Part shown: in pieces, positions 50,122-59,413 of the stretch
How the letters are laid out: each line of letters opens with the position of its first letter
Position numbering within the stretch: position 1 is the stretch's first letter
From: an uncultured Arachnia sp.
Lineage (GTDB): Bacteria > Actinomycetota > Actinomycetes > Propionibacteriales > Propionibacteriaceae
Direction: 5' to 3'
DNA length: 64,000 nucleotides
Assembly (NCBI GenBank): GCA_947499145.1
Contig: CANMNB010000012.1
Span: 146,228-210,227 of the forward strand
Translations under genes and position numbers: made by a program
The notes under the pieces: model-generated
Told to the model about the DNA's origin: nothing
Database searches by the model: none
What the model saw: the letters and a program-made list of their open reading frames with translations, nothing else

Positions 50122-51125
50122 ATGTGACGAAGCGCCCCACCCTGCAGGATGTGGCAACCGTTGCGGGGGTCTCTGCCAAAACGGTGTCGAACGTCCTCCT
50201 CGATCGTGCAGGCGTGTCGGACGCGACGCGCTCCAGAGTGCGAGCCGCGATTGACGCGGTCGGGTACGTGGTGAACACCGCGGGTCGCGGCTTGGCGTCG
50301 GGCCGGACGGGCCGAGTCGCCCTCGCAGTACCCAACCTGCACCAGCCCTACTTCGCCGAGATGGCGGAGCGTGTCATGTCCGAGCTGGCGAAGTACGGAT
50401 TGTCCGCGACCCTTGTCATCACCCGGTCGGGACTGGATGAACGACGCGTCGTGACCGGCGAGACGGCGCGCGAGGTGGATGGTGTCGTCGTCCTTCCGCA
50501 CATCCTGAACTGGGACGACGACGAGCAGCCCCTCCTGCCGCGCCCCGTCGTGCAGCTCGGAGGCGCTTGGACCGGGCGACTGGACTGGGTCGCCATGGGC
50601 GAGCGCACCGGCATGCGAGCCGCCACCGAGCACCTCCTCGGATTGGGGCGCCGCCGCTTCGCCATCCTGTGGAACGAAGACATTGGAGACGCACCCACGG
50701 ACCGATTCGCGGGCATCCTCGACGCCCTCGACGGCGCCGGCCTGAGTCGCGACGACGTCGCGGTCGTCACCGGATCCGACTGGGACCGGAGGGAGTCCGG
50801 GTACGAGGCGATGGCCGGGCTTCTCAGGCGCAGGACGGAGTTCGACGCCCTCGTCTGCGTCAACGACGCGCTGGCGGTCGGTGCGCTCCGGGCTCTGAAT
50901 GATGCTGGACTCCGCGTTCCGGAAGACGTCGCGGTCACGGGATTCGACGACACTGAGGAGGGTACGTTCACGCACCCGCCGCTCACCTCTGTCTCTCCTG
51001 AAGCCGAGGTCATGGCCAGCGTCGCGGTACGCATGCTGATCGAGCGCCTGGAGGGGTACTCCGGGCCACCTCGACAGGTCCACACGAGCGCGCATCTGGT
51101 ACCGCGGGCGTCCACCGGCTCCTGA
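50118..51125 (+). CDS. LacI-family transcriptional regulator (second of a coupled pair)
   Basis: 335 residues from GTG overlapping the previous stop. HTH: KRPTLQDVATVAGVSAKTVSNVLLDRAGVSDATRSRVRAAIDAVGYVVN, hinge GRGLASGRTGRVALAVP, effector domain with VCVNDALAVGALRALNDAGLRVPEDVAVTGFDDTEEGTFTHPPLTSV. The recognition helix (SAKTVSNVLLD) differs from that of the first (SIKTVSRVVNG), so the two may read different or composite operators. They are different in sequence, not a recent duplication. Confidence 0.93.
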   Translation: MNVTKRPTLQDVATVAGVSAKTVSNVLLDRAGVSDATRSRVRAAIDAVGYVVNTAGRGLASGRTGRVALAVPNLHQPYFAEMAERVMSELAKYGLSATLVITRSGLDERRVVTGETAREVDGVVVLPHILNWDDDEQPLLPRPVVQLGGAWTGRLDWVAMGERTGMRAATEHLLGLGRRRFAILWNEDIGDAPTDRFAGILDALDGAGLSRDDVAVVTGSDWDRRESGYEAMAGLLRRRTEFDALVCVNDALAVGALRALNDAGLRVPEDVAVTGFDDTEEGTFTHPPLTSVSPEAEVMASVAVRMLIERLEGYSGPPRQVHTSAHLVPRASTGS

Positions 51126-51225
51126 ACGAACAAGATCCGCGCCACAGCGCTGGCGTTCGGCGAGCGGACCGAGCCCTTTCTTCGACCCGTTACGAATCTG
51201 TGACCTACCGATTCCTGTCCACTTA

Positions 51226-51255
51226 TTGACAACGCTGAATCACACGGAGCATGAT
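51226..51255 (+). promoter_or_regulatory. Promoter of the GH127-ABC-GH31 operon
   Basis: TTGACA (51226-51231) and CATGAT (51250-51255) are 18 bp apart. It lies between the second LacI stop and the GH127 start. The ATG used by the ORF track (51251) falls inside this -10, which supports the later GTG start. Confidence 0.5.
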
Positions 51256-51289
51256 CCTCTCGAGACACTTCACCGTCGAAAGGCTCGCC

Positions 51290-53170
51290 GTGGTTTCGAC
51301 CGCCCCCCTGCCATCGCCCGCCGTCCCCCGCACGCCGTCGCCCCGACGCCCGCTGGGTGTTGCAGAGGTCCGGCTCCGGCCTGAGGACCAGCTGGGCGGC
51401 TGGCAGGTTCGCAACGCCTCGGCCACCATTCCCCACTGCATCTCGCAGTTGGAGGAGGCCGGGAACTTGGACAATTTCCGACGCGTGATCGGGGAGTCGG
51501 ACGCTGATTGGCGAGGCTTCTGGTTCGCCGACTCGGACGTCTACAAGACGATCGAGGCCGTGGCCTGGGAGATCGGCCGGAGCGGAACCAGCGAGTTCAA
51601 CGCCTGGCTCGACGACGTCATCGGTCTGGTGGCCCGGGTTCAAGAACCCGACGGCTACGTCATGACGTGGATCCAAGGGGTTCACCCCGAGAAGAAGTTC
51701 GTCGAGCTCGACTGGACGCACGAGATGTACGTCCTCGGGCACATGGTCCAGGCCGCCGTCGCCCTGGATCGGGCCGCCTCCCGGTCCGACCTCCTGGAGA
51801 TCGCGACCCGATTCGTCGATCTCGTTGACGCCACCTTCGGACCGGGCGCCGACGCCGTGGGGTACTGCGGCCATCCCGAACTGGAGACGGCTCTTGTGGA
51901 GCTCTACCGCCACACGGGTGAGCGACGCTACCTCGACCTGGCCCGCTACCAGGTGGACCAGCGCGGGTCCGGCCTCCTGAAGGTGGGAGCGCTCGGCCCC
52001 CACTACTTCCAGGACCACGCCCCGGTCCGCGAGTCGAGGAGCGCCGTCGGGCATGCAGTCCGGCAGCTGTACCTGAACGCCGGTGTCACGGACCTGGTGC
52101 TGGAGAACGGCGATGAGGAACTGCTGGAGGCCATGCGCGCCCAGTGGTCCAGTGCCCACGACCGCAAGATGTATATCACCGGGGCGTTCGGTTCCCGCCA
52201 CCGCGACGAAGCCTTCGGTGATGACTACGAACTCCCGTCGGATCGTGCCTACGCGGAAACCTGCGCCACCATCGCCGACATCCACTGGAACTGGCGGATG
52301 TACCTCGCCGAGGGTGGCTCACGCTACGGCGAGACCATCGAGCGGGAGATCTACAACGCACTTGCCGCCTCACTGGACGAGACCGGGACTCGCTTCTTCT
52401 ACTCCAACCCCCTGCAGCTGCGCCCCGACCGGTACTCGCAGGAGAACTCGCCGCGGGAGCGGACGCCTTGGTACGCCTGCGCGTGCTGTCCCCCCAACAT
52501 CGCCCGTGTGTTCGCGCAACTGGCCGCTTACGTCGCTTCCGTCGAGGAGGACGCACTCGCCATCCACCAGTTCACCGGCGCGGACATCGACGTGCCCGAG
52601 GAACTCGGGGGCGGTGTCGTCGAGATGCGGACCAACTACCCCAACGATGGTCGGGTTATGATCTCCGGCCCGTCAGGCCTGCATGTTCGGGTGCGCGTTC
52701 CGTCCTGGGCACCGGACACGACGGTGGACGGCCGGGCCACTGTCACAGCGGACGACGGATACGTCGACATCACGCTCTCCGAGTCCCCAGCGCTGATCAA
52801 CATCCCGATGGCGCCGCGTTGGACCACCGCGCATCACCGGGTCGATGCCACCCGAGGGTGCGTGGCCCTTGAGCGGGGACCCATCGTCTACTGCATCGAG
52901 CAGGTGGACGCCCCCGAGGACGTCCGTGTGGATGACGTCCTCGTCGATGTCTCGCACGAGCCCGTGCAGGTCCAGGACTCGCTGGAAATCGCCTGCACCA
53001 CCATCACCGAGTCCACCGGTCTCTACGGGCCGGCCATCCACACACCCACAACGGGACATCGCGCGAAGTTGCGCGCCGTCCCGTTCCACACCTGGGGCAA
53101 CCGTGCCTCCGGTGCCATGCGCGTCTGGCTCCCAGCGCGCGACCTTGAGGAGAGAGGAACCCTGAAGTGA
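51290..53170 (+). CDS. GH127 beta-L-arabinofuranosidase
   Basis: About 626 residues from GTG with GAAAGG 6 nt upstream. The (alpha/alpha) barrel begins VAEVRLRPEDQLGGWQVRN. YAETCATIADIHWNWRM supplies the Glu and Cys, and WYACACCPPNIARVFAQLA the Cys pair, that in the family bind zinc and give the Cys nucleophile. A C-terminal beta domain starts near EDALAIHQFTGADIDV. It releases beta-L-arabinofuranose from plant hydroxyproline-rich glycoproteins or related glycans, inside the cell since no signal peptide exists. The TGA stop overlaps the next GTG (GTGA). Confidence 0.9.
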   Translation: MVSTAPLPSPAVPRTPSPRRPLGVAEVRLRPEDQLGGWQVRNASATIPHCISQLEEAGNLDNFRRVIGESDADWRGFWFADSDVYKTIEAVAWEIGRSGTSEFNAWLDDVIGLVARVQEPDGYVMTWIQGVHPEKKFVELDWTHEMYVLGHMVQAAVALDRAASRSDLLEIATRFVDLVDATFGPGADAVGYCGHPELETALVELYRHTGERRYLDLARYQVDQRGSGLLKVGALGPHYFQDHAPVRESRSAVGHAVRQLYLNAGVTDLVLENGDEELLEAMRAQWSSAHDRKMYITGAFGSRHRDEAFGDDYELPSDRAYAETCATIADIHWNWRMYLAEGGSRYGETIEREIYNALAASLDETGTRFFYSNPLQLRPDRYSQENSPRERTPWYACACCPPNIARVFAQLAAYVASVEEDALAIHQFTGADIDVPEELGGGVVEMRTNYPNDGRVMISGPSGLHVRVRVPSWAPDTTVDGRATVTADDGYVDITLSESPALINIPMAPRWTTAHHRVDATRGCVALERGPIVYCIEQVDAPEDVRVDDVLVDVSHEPVQVQDSLEIACTTITESTGLYGPAIHTPTTGHRAKLRAVPFHTWGNRASGAMRVWLPARDLEERGTLK

Positions 53171-54750
53171 AAATGACGAGAGCAGTCGCTGCGGCGGCCA
53201 CACTGGCGCTGAGCGCCACCCTGCTGGCCGGATGCGGTGGAGAGCAGCAAGAGGAGGGGACGCTGCGCATCCTTGCGGTGAAGCATGCGCTCACCAAGCC
53301 CATGGCTGACATGGCGTGGGTGGACAAGATCGAGGAAGCGACCGGCGCGACCATCGAGTGGGAGGAGGTGTCCGCGGACTGGGAGGAGAAGAAAGCCACG
53401 ATGCTCGCCGCCGGTGACGTCCCGGACATCATTGTCGGTGGCAACGCCGTGACCGACACCGATCTGGCCACGTACAACTCGCTCTTCCTCAACCTGGCCG
53501 AGCACATGGATGCGCTGCCGAACGTGTCCGCCATGTTCGAGGAGAACCCCCGCCTCGAGGCGTTGGCGACGCTCCCCACCGGTGAGGTCTACAGCCTGCC
53601 GTCCTACAAGCGCTTCTGGCCCCTGGCCATCACGCGGATGTACATCAACCAGAATTGGCTGGACAACCTCGGCCTGCAGGCACCCACCACCTGGGATGAG
53701 CTGTTCGAGGTCCTCTCGGCCTTCAAGGCCGAGGACGCCAACGGCAACGGCGATCCCAATGACGAGATCCCGTGGGACTGGTCCCCCGTGGGCACCGGTG
53801 GCTTCGGCTACTTCCAGCCGTCCGCATTGCTCGGATCCACCGGTCTGCCGATCAACAACGGCGGCGGGCAGGGCTACTTCGTCGAGGACGGCGAGGTCTC
53901 CAACTTCATGGTGGACGAGCGCTACCGCGACCTCGTCGCCTTCCTTCACAAGGCATGGGCCGCAGGCCTCATCAGTGAGCAGGCCTTCACACAGGACTAC
54001 TCCGCCTACCAGTCCGTCGGCCGCGGCAATGGCGATGAGGCTGCCGTGGGATTCTCCTGGGGTTGGACGGCGTCCGACCGGTTCGGCGCTCAGCTCGCAC
54101 CCCAGTACACGTCGATCGCCCAGCTGGAGGCTGAGGCCGGGCAGTCCGAACCCGTGACGTGGAGCTATGACGACGAGAACTACACCGGCAACCACATCAT
54201 CGTGTCCTCCGAGTCGAACAACCAGGACCTGGCACTCGCCGTGGTCAACGAGTTCTACGACCAGACGCGCTCCGTGGAGGTCCTCTTCGGCGACATCGGC
54301 GAGTACGTCGAGGAGACTGGGGACAACGCCTACAAGGTCCTGCCCCCTGCGGACGGCCAGTCGGACCCGTCCACGTGGAAGTGGACCAACACCTTGGCGG
54401 ATTTTGGCCCGTTCTGGATCCGCGAGTCCATTGAACTCGAGTTGCCGACAGACGTGGCCGAGGCCGTCGAGCAGTCCGAGCCCCTGCAACCGGCGCTGGA
54501 CAACGTCGATCCCGAGACCGACGTCTATCCGTTCAAGTTCGTCAAGATGACGGCGGATGACCTCAACACGCTCAACCTCAACAACACCAACGTCCTGGCC
54601 CTGACGATGGCGAAGTTCGCCGAGTGGGTGACCGAGGGTGGGGTCGAGGAACAGTGGGATGACTACGTGACGCAGCTCGAGGGTCTCGGAATGCCCGAGA
54701 ACATCGAGATCTACCAGCGCTACTACGACGGATACGTCGCCAACCAGTGA
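53167..54750 (+). CDS. ABC transporter substrate-binding lipoprotein (LplA-type)
   Basis: 527 residues. Signal MKMTRAVAAAATLALSATLLAGCGG has lipobox LLAGC. The mature protein (LRILAVKHALTKPMADMAWVDKIEEATGATIEWEEV) is the same type as the protein at 10785, but clearly diverged. The GTG start overlaps the GH127 stop; an ATG two codons later would also serve. It probably binds short arabinosides for the two downstream permeases, as the neighbouring GH127 suggests. Confidence 0.9.
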   Translation: MKMTRAVAAAATLALSATLLAGCGGEQQEEGTLRILAVKHALTKPMADMAWVDKIEEATGATIEWEEVSADWEEKKATMLAAGDVPDIIVGGNAVTDTDLATYNSLFLNLAEHMDALPNVSAMFEENPRLEALATLPTGEVYSLPSYKRFWPLAITRMYINQNWLDNLGLQAPTTWDELFEVLSAFKAEDANGNGDPNDEIPWDWSPVGTGGFGYFQPSALLGSTGLPINNGGGQGYFVEDGEVSNFMVDERYRDLVAFLHKAWAAGLISEQAFTQDYSAYQSVGRGNGDEAAVGFSWGWTASDRFGAQLAPQYTSIAQLEAEAGQSEPVTWSYDDENYTGNHIIVSSESNNQDLALAVVNEFYDQTRSVEVLFGDIGEYVEETGDNAYKVLPPADGQSDPSTWKWTNTLADFGPFWIRESIELELPTDVAEAVEQSEPLQPALDNVDPETDVYPFKFVKMTADDLNTLNLNNTNVLALTMAKFAEWVTEGGVEEQWDDYVTQLEGLGMPENIEIYQRYYDGYVANQ

Positions 54751-54757
54751 TCCGCGA

Positions 54758-54791
54758 GCGGTGGACGCCGGCCTCCCCCGGCGTCCACCGC
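54758..54791 (+). promoter_or_regulatory. Intercistronic hairpin between binding-protein and permease genes
   Basis: GCGGTGGACGCCGG and CCGGCGTCCACCGC form a perfect 14-bp stem with a 6-nt loop, starting 7 nt after the binding-protein stop and ending before the permease AGGAG. There is no T-run. Same position and stem length as 12474-12509 but unrelated sequence. Confidence 0.7.
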
Positions 54792-54809
54792 CTCACACAG
54801 GAGCAGTCA

Positions 54810-55754
54810 ATGACGACTCAATCCGTCGCAACACGCCCCAAGCTGCCGCTGCAGGCTCGCCTGGGGCGCCACTTCTCGCGGCAGTGGCAGCTGTGGGTAA
54901 TGCTTCTCCCAGCCGTCCTCTTCGTCGCCCTGTTCTCCTACGTGCCCATGTACGGGATCCAGCTCGCGTTCCGGGAGTTCGACTTCCGCGCGGGGCTGAC
55001 CGGTGGGGACTGGGTGGGCACCAAGTACTTCCGGCAGTTCTTCGAGAGTCCGTTGTTCTGGACCCTGATGCGCAACACCTTCGTCATCAGCTTCACGACG
55101 CTGGTGTTCGGATTCCTGGCACCCATCGTCCTGGCCCTGGTCGTCAACCAGATCATGGGGCCGGGCCGGAAGCGCTTCATGCAGACCGCCACCTACCTGC
55201 CACACTTCATCTCCGTCGTGGTCCTGGTCGGGATGCTGCAGGTGTTCCTCAACCCGACGTCCGGCGTCATCGCCAGGCTCCTGTACTTCTTCGGCATGGA
55301 GGGCAACTTCCTGGGTGACCGGGCGGCCTTCGTGCCCGTCTACGTCATCTCGGAGGTATGGCAGCACGCCGGGTGGAACTCGATCATCTACCTTGCGGCC
55401 CTGTCATCCATCGATCCCCAGCTCTACGAGGCCGCCCGCGTCGACGGCGCCAACCGGTGGCGGATCATCCGTCACATCGACGTCCCGGCCCTCGTTCCGA
55501 CCATGATCGTGCTGCTCATTCTCACCATGGGCGGGATCCTGGCGACCGGCTTCGAGAAGATCTTCCTGATGCAGAACACGCTGAACCTCCCGGTCTCGGA
55601 GGTCATCGCGACCTACGTGTACAAGATCGGCATCATCAGCAACCAGTTCAGTTACGGAACGGCGATCGGCCTGTTCAACACCGTCATCAACTTCGCGTTC
55701 CTCGTGGGAGCCAACTGGCTCGCGAAGCGCTACTCCAACACGAGTTTGTGGTGA
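54810..55754 (+). CDS. ABC sugar transporter permease (LplB-type)
   Basis: About 314 residues from ATG with AGGAG upstream; the ORF-track start lies in the hairpin and is rejected. Six helices; EAA loop PQLYEAARVDGANRWRIIRHIDVPAL; C-terminus LVGANWLAKRYSNTSLW like the first operon's permease. Partner of the YtcP-type permease 7 nt downstream. Confidence 0.92.
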   Translation: MTTQSVATRPKLPLQARLGRHFSRQWQLWVMLLPAVLFVALFSYVPMYGIQLAFREFDFRAGLTGGDWVGTKYFRQFFESPLFWTLMRNTFVISFTTLVFGFLAPIVLALVVNQIMGPGRKRFMQTATYLPHFISVVVLVGMLQVFLNPTSGVIARLLYFFGMEGNFLGDRAAFVPVYVISEVWQHAGWNSIIYLAALSSIDPQLYEAARVDGANRWRIIRHIDVPALVPTMIVLLILTMGGILATGFEKIFLMQNTLNLPVSEVIATYVYKIGIISNQFSYGTAIGLFNTVINFAFLVGANWLAKRYSNTSLW

Positions 55755-55761
55755 GGACATC

Positions 55762-56670
55762 ATGACTACGTTCACACGATTCAAGAACCAGTCGTTCGGC
55801 GACAAGACGTTCACCATCACCCTCGCCGTGGTCAGCGTCGCGATCCTGGTGGCAATCATCTACCCCGTCTACTTCGTCCTGATCGCATCAGTGAGCGAAC
55901 CACGACTCGTCTCCACGGGGCGCGTGGTCCTGTTCCCTGAGGGCATCAACCTCTTCGGGTACAAGCAGGTGCTGGACGACGGCCGCATCTGGACCGGCTA
56001 CCGCAACACGATCATCTACTCGGTGGTGGGCACGGCGCTCAACCTGCTGGTGACGCTTCCGGCGGCCTACGCCCTGTCCCGCCCGGAGTTCCGACCCCGT
56101 CGGTTCCTGATGATCTTCTTCGCGTTCACGATGTTCTTCAACGGCGGCCTGATCCCCACCTACCTGCTGTACCGGGACCTGGGACTCATCGACAACTGGC
56201 TGGTGTTCATCCTCCCGGGCGCGATCAACGTCTACAACCTGATCATCGCGCGCGCGTTCTTCGAGCACTCCCTGCCCAACGAGCTCTACGAGGCCGGCAT
56301 GCTGGATGGGCTGGACCACTTCCAGTACTTCACCCGCGTCGCCCTGCCGTTGAGCAAGGCCATCATCTCGGTGATCGGTCTCTATTACCTCGTGGCCAGG
56401 TGGAACGACTTCTTCACGGGCCTCGTCTTCGTCAGGACGTACGACAAACAGCCGTTGATGATCGTCCTGCGCGACATCCTCCTGCAGAACCAGGCGTTCG
56501 CCGGAGGAGCAGGCACGGCCGGCGGCACGGGTGGGGCGTACGGACAGGACTACGCGGACCAGATCAAGTACGCGGTGATCGTGGTGGCGACCCTTCCTGT
56601 CATCGTCGTGTACCCGTTCATCCAGAAGTACTTCGAGAAGGGCGTGATGATCGGCTCGGTGAAGGGCTGA
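55762..56670 (+). CDS. ABC sugar transporter permease (YtcP-type)
   Basis: 302 residues. FAFTMFFNGGLIPTYLLYRDLGLIDNWLVFILPGAINVYNLIIARAFFEHSLPNELYEAGMLDGLDHFQYFTRVALPLSKA includes the EAA loop; note EAGMLDG in place of the common EAAxxDG. A Gly-rich loop (GGAGTAGGTGGAYG) precedes the last helix. It ends FEKGVMIGSVKG. The TGA stop shares a base with the next ATG. Confidence 0.92.
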   Translation: MTTFTRFKNQSFGDKTFTITLAVVSVAILVAIIYPVYFVLIASVSEPRLVSTGRVVLFPEGINLFGYKQVLDDGRIWTGYRNTIIYSVVGTALNLLVTLPAAYALSRPEFRPRRFLMIFFAFTMFFNGGLIPTYLLYRDLGLIDNWLVFILPGAINVYNLIIARAFFEHSLPNELYEAGMLDGLDHFQYFTRVALPLSKAIISVIGLYYLVARWNDFFTGLVFVRTYDKQPLMIVLRDILLQNQAFAGGAGTAGGTGGAYGQDYADQIKYAVIVVATLPVIVVYPFIQKYFEKGVMIGSVKG

Positions 56671-57338
56671 TGCGACGCATTGCGGCGTGGCACACCAGCC
56701 TGGGCGAGCTGGCGCTCAGGCTCTTCCTCCTCCACCTCCTCTGGATCGGGGGCGCCTTGGCGGGCGGTGTCGTCCTCGGGATCTTCCCGGCCACCGCAGC
56801 CGCGATGGGGGTCCTGCGGCGGGATGCCATGGACCACCGCGCCGAGGAAGCGGGAGCGGCGGCGGAACCCCGCTCGTCCCTGCTCCGGGAGTACGTGACC
56901 CTCTGGCGACGTGAGTTCCGGTCGGCCAACATCCTGGGATGGCTGCTGACGACGGCGTGGGCGGTCCTCCTGTACGAGTACTGGCTCCTCGGCGCAAACC
57001 GGATCGGGATCCCCGGGAGCGCCGTGGCTGCCGGAATCCTGGTCCTGCTGGTCCTGGTGTTCGTCATGACCGCGAACGTCTGGCCGCTGCAGGCGCACTT
57101 CGACGAAGGGCCGCTCGCGCTCCTGCGTCGAAGCCTGATCTTGACCCTGGGACGGCCAGTCCACTCCCTGTTGCTCGCCGCCGGCGTGGGCGCCGTCGCG
57201 GGGGCTTACTACATGCTGCCGGGATTGGGCGCCGTCTTCGGTGTCTCTCTGGCAGCCTTTCTGACGACCCAACTCCTATGGGGGGCCGGAATCCTCGCCC
57301 CCGCCACCATCCGCACCGAGGAGGCTGCACATGTTTGA
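56670..57338 (+). CDS. DUF624 (YesL-like) membrane protein
   Basis: About 222 residues from ATG overlapping the permease stop (TGATG). LALRLFLLHLLWIGGALAGGVVLGIFPATAAAMGVLRR is a strong YesL-family N-terminus, better conserved than the copy at 14455. Five helices. It overlaps GH31 by 8 bp, so the whole operon is translationally coupled. Accessory role in oligosaccharide uptake assumed from context only. Confidence 0.8.
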   Translation: MRRIAAWHTSLGELALRLFLLHLLWIGGALAGGVVLGIFPATAAAMGVLRRDAMDHRAEEAGAAAEPRSSLLREYVTLWRREFRSANILGWLLTTAWAVLLYEYWLLGANRIGIPGSAVAAGILVLLVLVFVMTANVWPLQAHFDEGPLALLRRSLILTLGRPVHSLLLAAGVGAVAGAYYMLPGLGAVFGVSLAAFLTTQLLWGAGILAPATIRTEEAAHV

Positions 57339-59343
57339 CGCCCAGCAGGACGCCATCGTCTGGCGAGGGGGCGGAGAGACCCTGGTGGTCCAGGCCTGGG
57401 GCGAGGGCGCCGTCCGGGTGCGATCCAGCCTCGGGGACGTCGAGGACACCGACTGGGCGCTCCTCCCCCAGTCCGATCACACGGCAGCCGTCACCATCGA
57501 CGGTGACGTCGCCACCCTGACCACCGGCGGTCTGACCGTCGTCGCGCGCCAGACGTCCGGATATGACTGGCAGGGTGGGCAGGACCGTTTCGACTGCCGC
57601 CTGGAGTTCCGCGACGCCGACGGCCGACTCCTCTTCCGTGAGCTCACCTCCGGTGGTGCGCTCAAGCGCGACGCCAGGCGCTACGAGCCGCTGCCGGGCG
57701 GCGGGTACCGGATCACCCTTGCCTTGGAGGCGCCCGCCGAAGAGCGGCTGTGGGGGATGGGCCAGTACCAGGACGGCGTCGGCGACCTCAAGGGTTCCAC
57801 CTTGGAACTGGCGCACCGCAACTCGCAGGCCAGCGTTCCGTTCCTGCTCTCCAGCGCCGGGTACGGGTTCCTGTGGCACTGCCCGGCCATCGGGCGGGCC
57901 ACGTTCGCCGCGAACCGCACCGAGTGGGTCGCCGAGGCGGCCGACCAGATCGACTACTGGGTCACCGCGGACCGCACCCCCGCGGGGATCCACCGGAACT
58001 ACGCCGGGGCCACCGGGCACGCGCCGATGATGCCGGAGCTCGGGCTCGGATACTGGCAGTGCAAGCTCCGCTACAGCACCCAGGAGGAGCTCCTCGAGGT
58101 GGCCCGGGAGCACAAGCGCCGCGGCCTGCCGCTCGACGTCATCGTCGCCGACTTCTTCCACTGGCCCAAGATGGGCGACTACCGCTTCGACGACGAGTTC
58201 TGGCCCGACGTCCGGGCGATGACGGACGAGCTGAAGTCGCTGGGCGTCGAGCTGATGGTCTCGGTGTGGCCGCAGGTCTCGCTGGAGTCGGAGAACTTCA
58301 CCGAGCTCGCCGAGCGGGGACTGCTGGCCCGCACCAACGCCGGCATCGACGTCCAGATGTGGTTCCAGGGTCCCAGCCGCTTCCTCGACGTCACGAACCC
58401 GCGCGGGCGGCAGTGGCTCTGGGACACCTGCCGGAAGAACTACGCCGACCACGGCGTGCGGCTCTACTGGCTCGACGAGGCCGAGCCCGAGTGGGGGCTG
58501 TACCACCCGTCGGCGTACCGCTTCCACGCCGGCCAGGCGCTCGCCGTCGGCAACCTCTACCCGCAGCACTTCTCCCGCGCGTTCCATGACGGCCAGGTCG
58601 AGGCCGGGACCGACGGCGTCGTGAACCTGGTGCGCTGCGCCTGGGCGGGGTCGCAGCGCTACGGGGCCCTGGTCTGGTCCGGCGACATCGCGTCGACGTG
58701 GGAGTCGCTCCGGGCGCAGATCACCGCGGGCATCCACATCGGCGTTGCCGGCATCCCCTGGTTCACCACCGACATCGGCGGCTTCTACGGTGGCCGCGTC
58801 GACGACCCGGCGTTCCACGAACTCCTGGTCCGGTGGTTCCAGGTCGGGACCTTCCTGCCCGTGATGCGGATGCACGGGGACCGCGCGCCGTCGCACCCGG
58901 TGGTGGCCGCCGACGGCTCCGAGCGGCAGCCGTCCGGCGCGCCGAACGAGGTGTGGAGTTACGGCGACGAGGTCTACGACATCCTCCGCGACCACCTGTT
59001 CCTCCGCGAGTCCCTCCGCGACTACACGCGTCAGGCGATGGCCCAGGCCCACGAGGACGGCCAGCCGGTGATGCGCGGGCTCTTCCACGGCTTCCCCGAC
59101 GATCCCGTGGCGTGGACGATCACGGACCAGTACCTCTACGGCGGCGACCTCCTGGTGGCGCCGGTGGTCGAACCGGGGGCGCGGTCGCGTCGGGTGTACT
59201 TGCCGGCCGGGGCGCGCTGGACCGATCTCACCACGGGCACCGAGTACGAGGGCGGTGCGTGGGCCGAGGTGGACGCTCCGCTCGAGGTGATCCCCGTGTT
59301 CGCCCGCGACGACGCGTGCCGGGAGCTCATCCGGGCGCGCTGA
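57331..59343 (+). CDS. GH31 alpha-glycosidase (alpha-xylosidase-like)
   Basis: 670 residues. The GH31 barrel has LDVIVADFFHWPKMGDYRFDDEFWPDVRAM, the nucleophile Asp in RLYWLDEAEPEW, and the acid/base Asp in LVWSGDIASTWESL. WLDEAEP, in place of the WxDMNE of alpha-glucosidases, is a form seen in alpha-xylosidase-like and related enzymes. Likely removes alpha-xylosyl or alpha-galactosyl-type units inside the cell; the specificity is not settled. It ends the operon and is followed by a strong hairpin. Confidence 0.88.
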   Translation: MFDAQQDAIVWRGGGETLVVQAWGEGAVRVRSSLGDVEDTDWALLPQSDHTAAVTIDGDVATLTTGGLTVVARQTSGYDWQGGQDRFDCRLEFRDADGRLLFRELTSGGALKRDARRYEPLPGGGYRITLALEAPAEERLWGMGQYQDGVGDLKGSTLELAHRNSQASVPFLLSSAGYGFLWHCPAIGRATFAANRTEWVAEAADQIDYWVTADRTPAGIHRNYAGATGHAPMMPELGLGYWQCKLRYSTQEELLEVAREHKRRGLPLDVIVADFFHWPKMGDYRFDDEFWPDVRAMTDELKSLGVELMVSVWPQVSLESENFTELAERGLLARTNAGIDVQMWFQGPSRFLDVTNPRGRQWLWDTCRKNYADHGVRLYWLDEAEPEWGLYHPSAYRFHAGQALAVGNLYPQHFSRAFHDGQVEAGTDGVVNLVRCAWAGSQRYGALVWSGDIASTWESLRAQITAGIHIGVAGIPWFTTDIGGFYGGRVDDPAFHELLVRWFQVGTFLPVMRMHGDRAPSHPVVAADGSERQPSGAPNEVWSYGDEVYDILRDHLFLRESLRDYTRQAMAQAHEDGQPVMRGLFHGFPDDPVAWTITDQYLYGGDLLVAPVVEPGARSRRVYLPAGARWTDLTTGTEYEGGAWAEVDAPLEVIPVFARDDACRELIRAR

Positions 59344-59383
59344 ACTCTTGGTCACGGCTTGGCCGAGCGACTCGCGGGTGCCC

Positions 59384-59413
59384 GCCGGGTCCTCGAAGTT
59401 TTCGGGACCCGGC
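59384..59413. terminator. Bidirectional terminator between GH31 and the RIO kinase gene
   Basis: GCCGGGTCC and GGACCCGGC pair perfectly, and the loop adds CGAA-gtt-TTCG. It fills the space between two converging genes, 40 nt after the GH31 stop and abutting the kinase stop. Confidence 0.75.

Noticed and set aside
57064-59355. 763-residue minus-strand ORF opposite GH31
   Set aside because: Shadow frame; the GH31 motifs on the plus strand explain the region.
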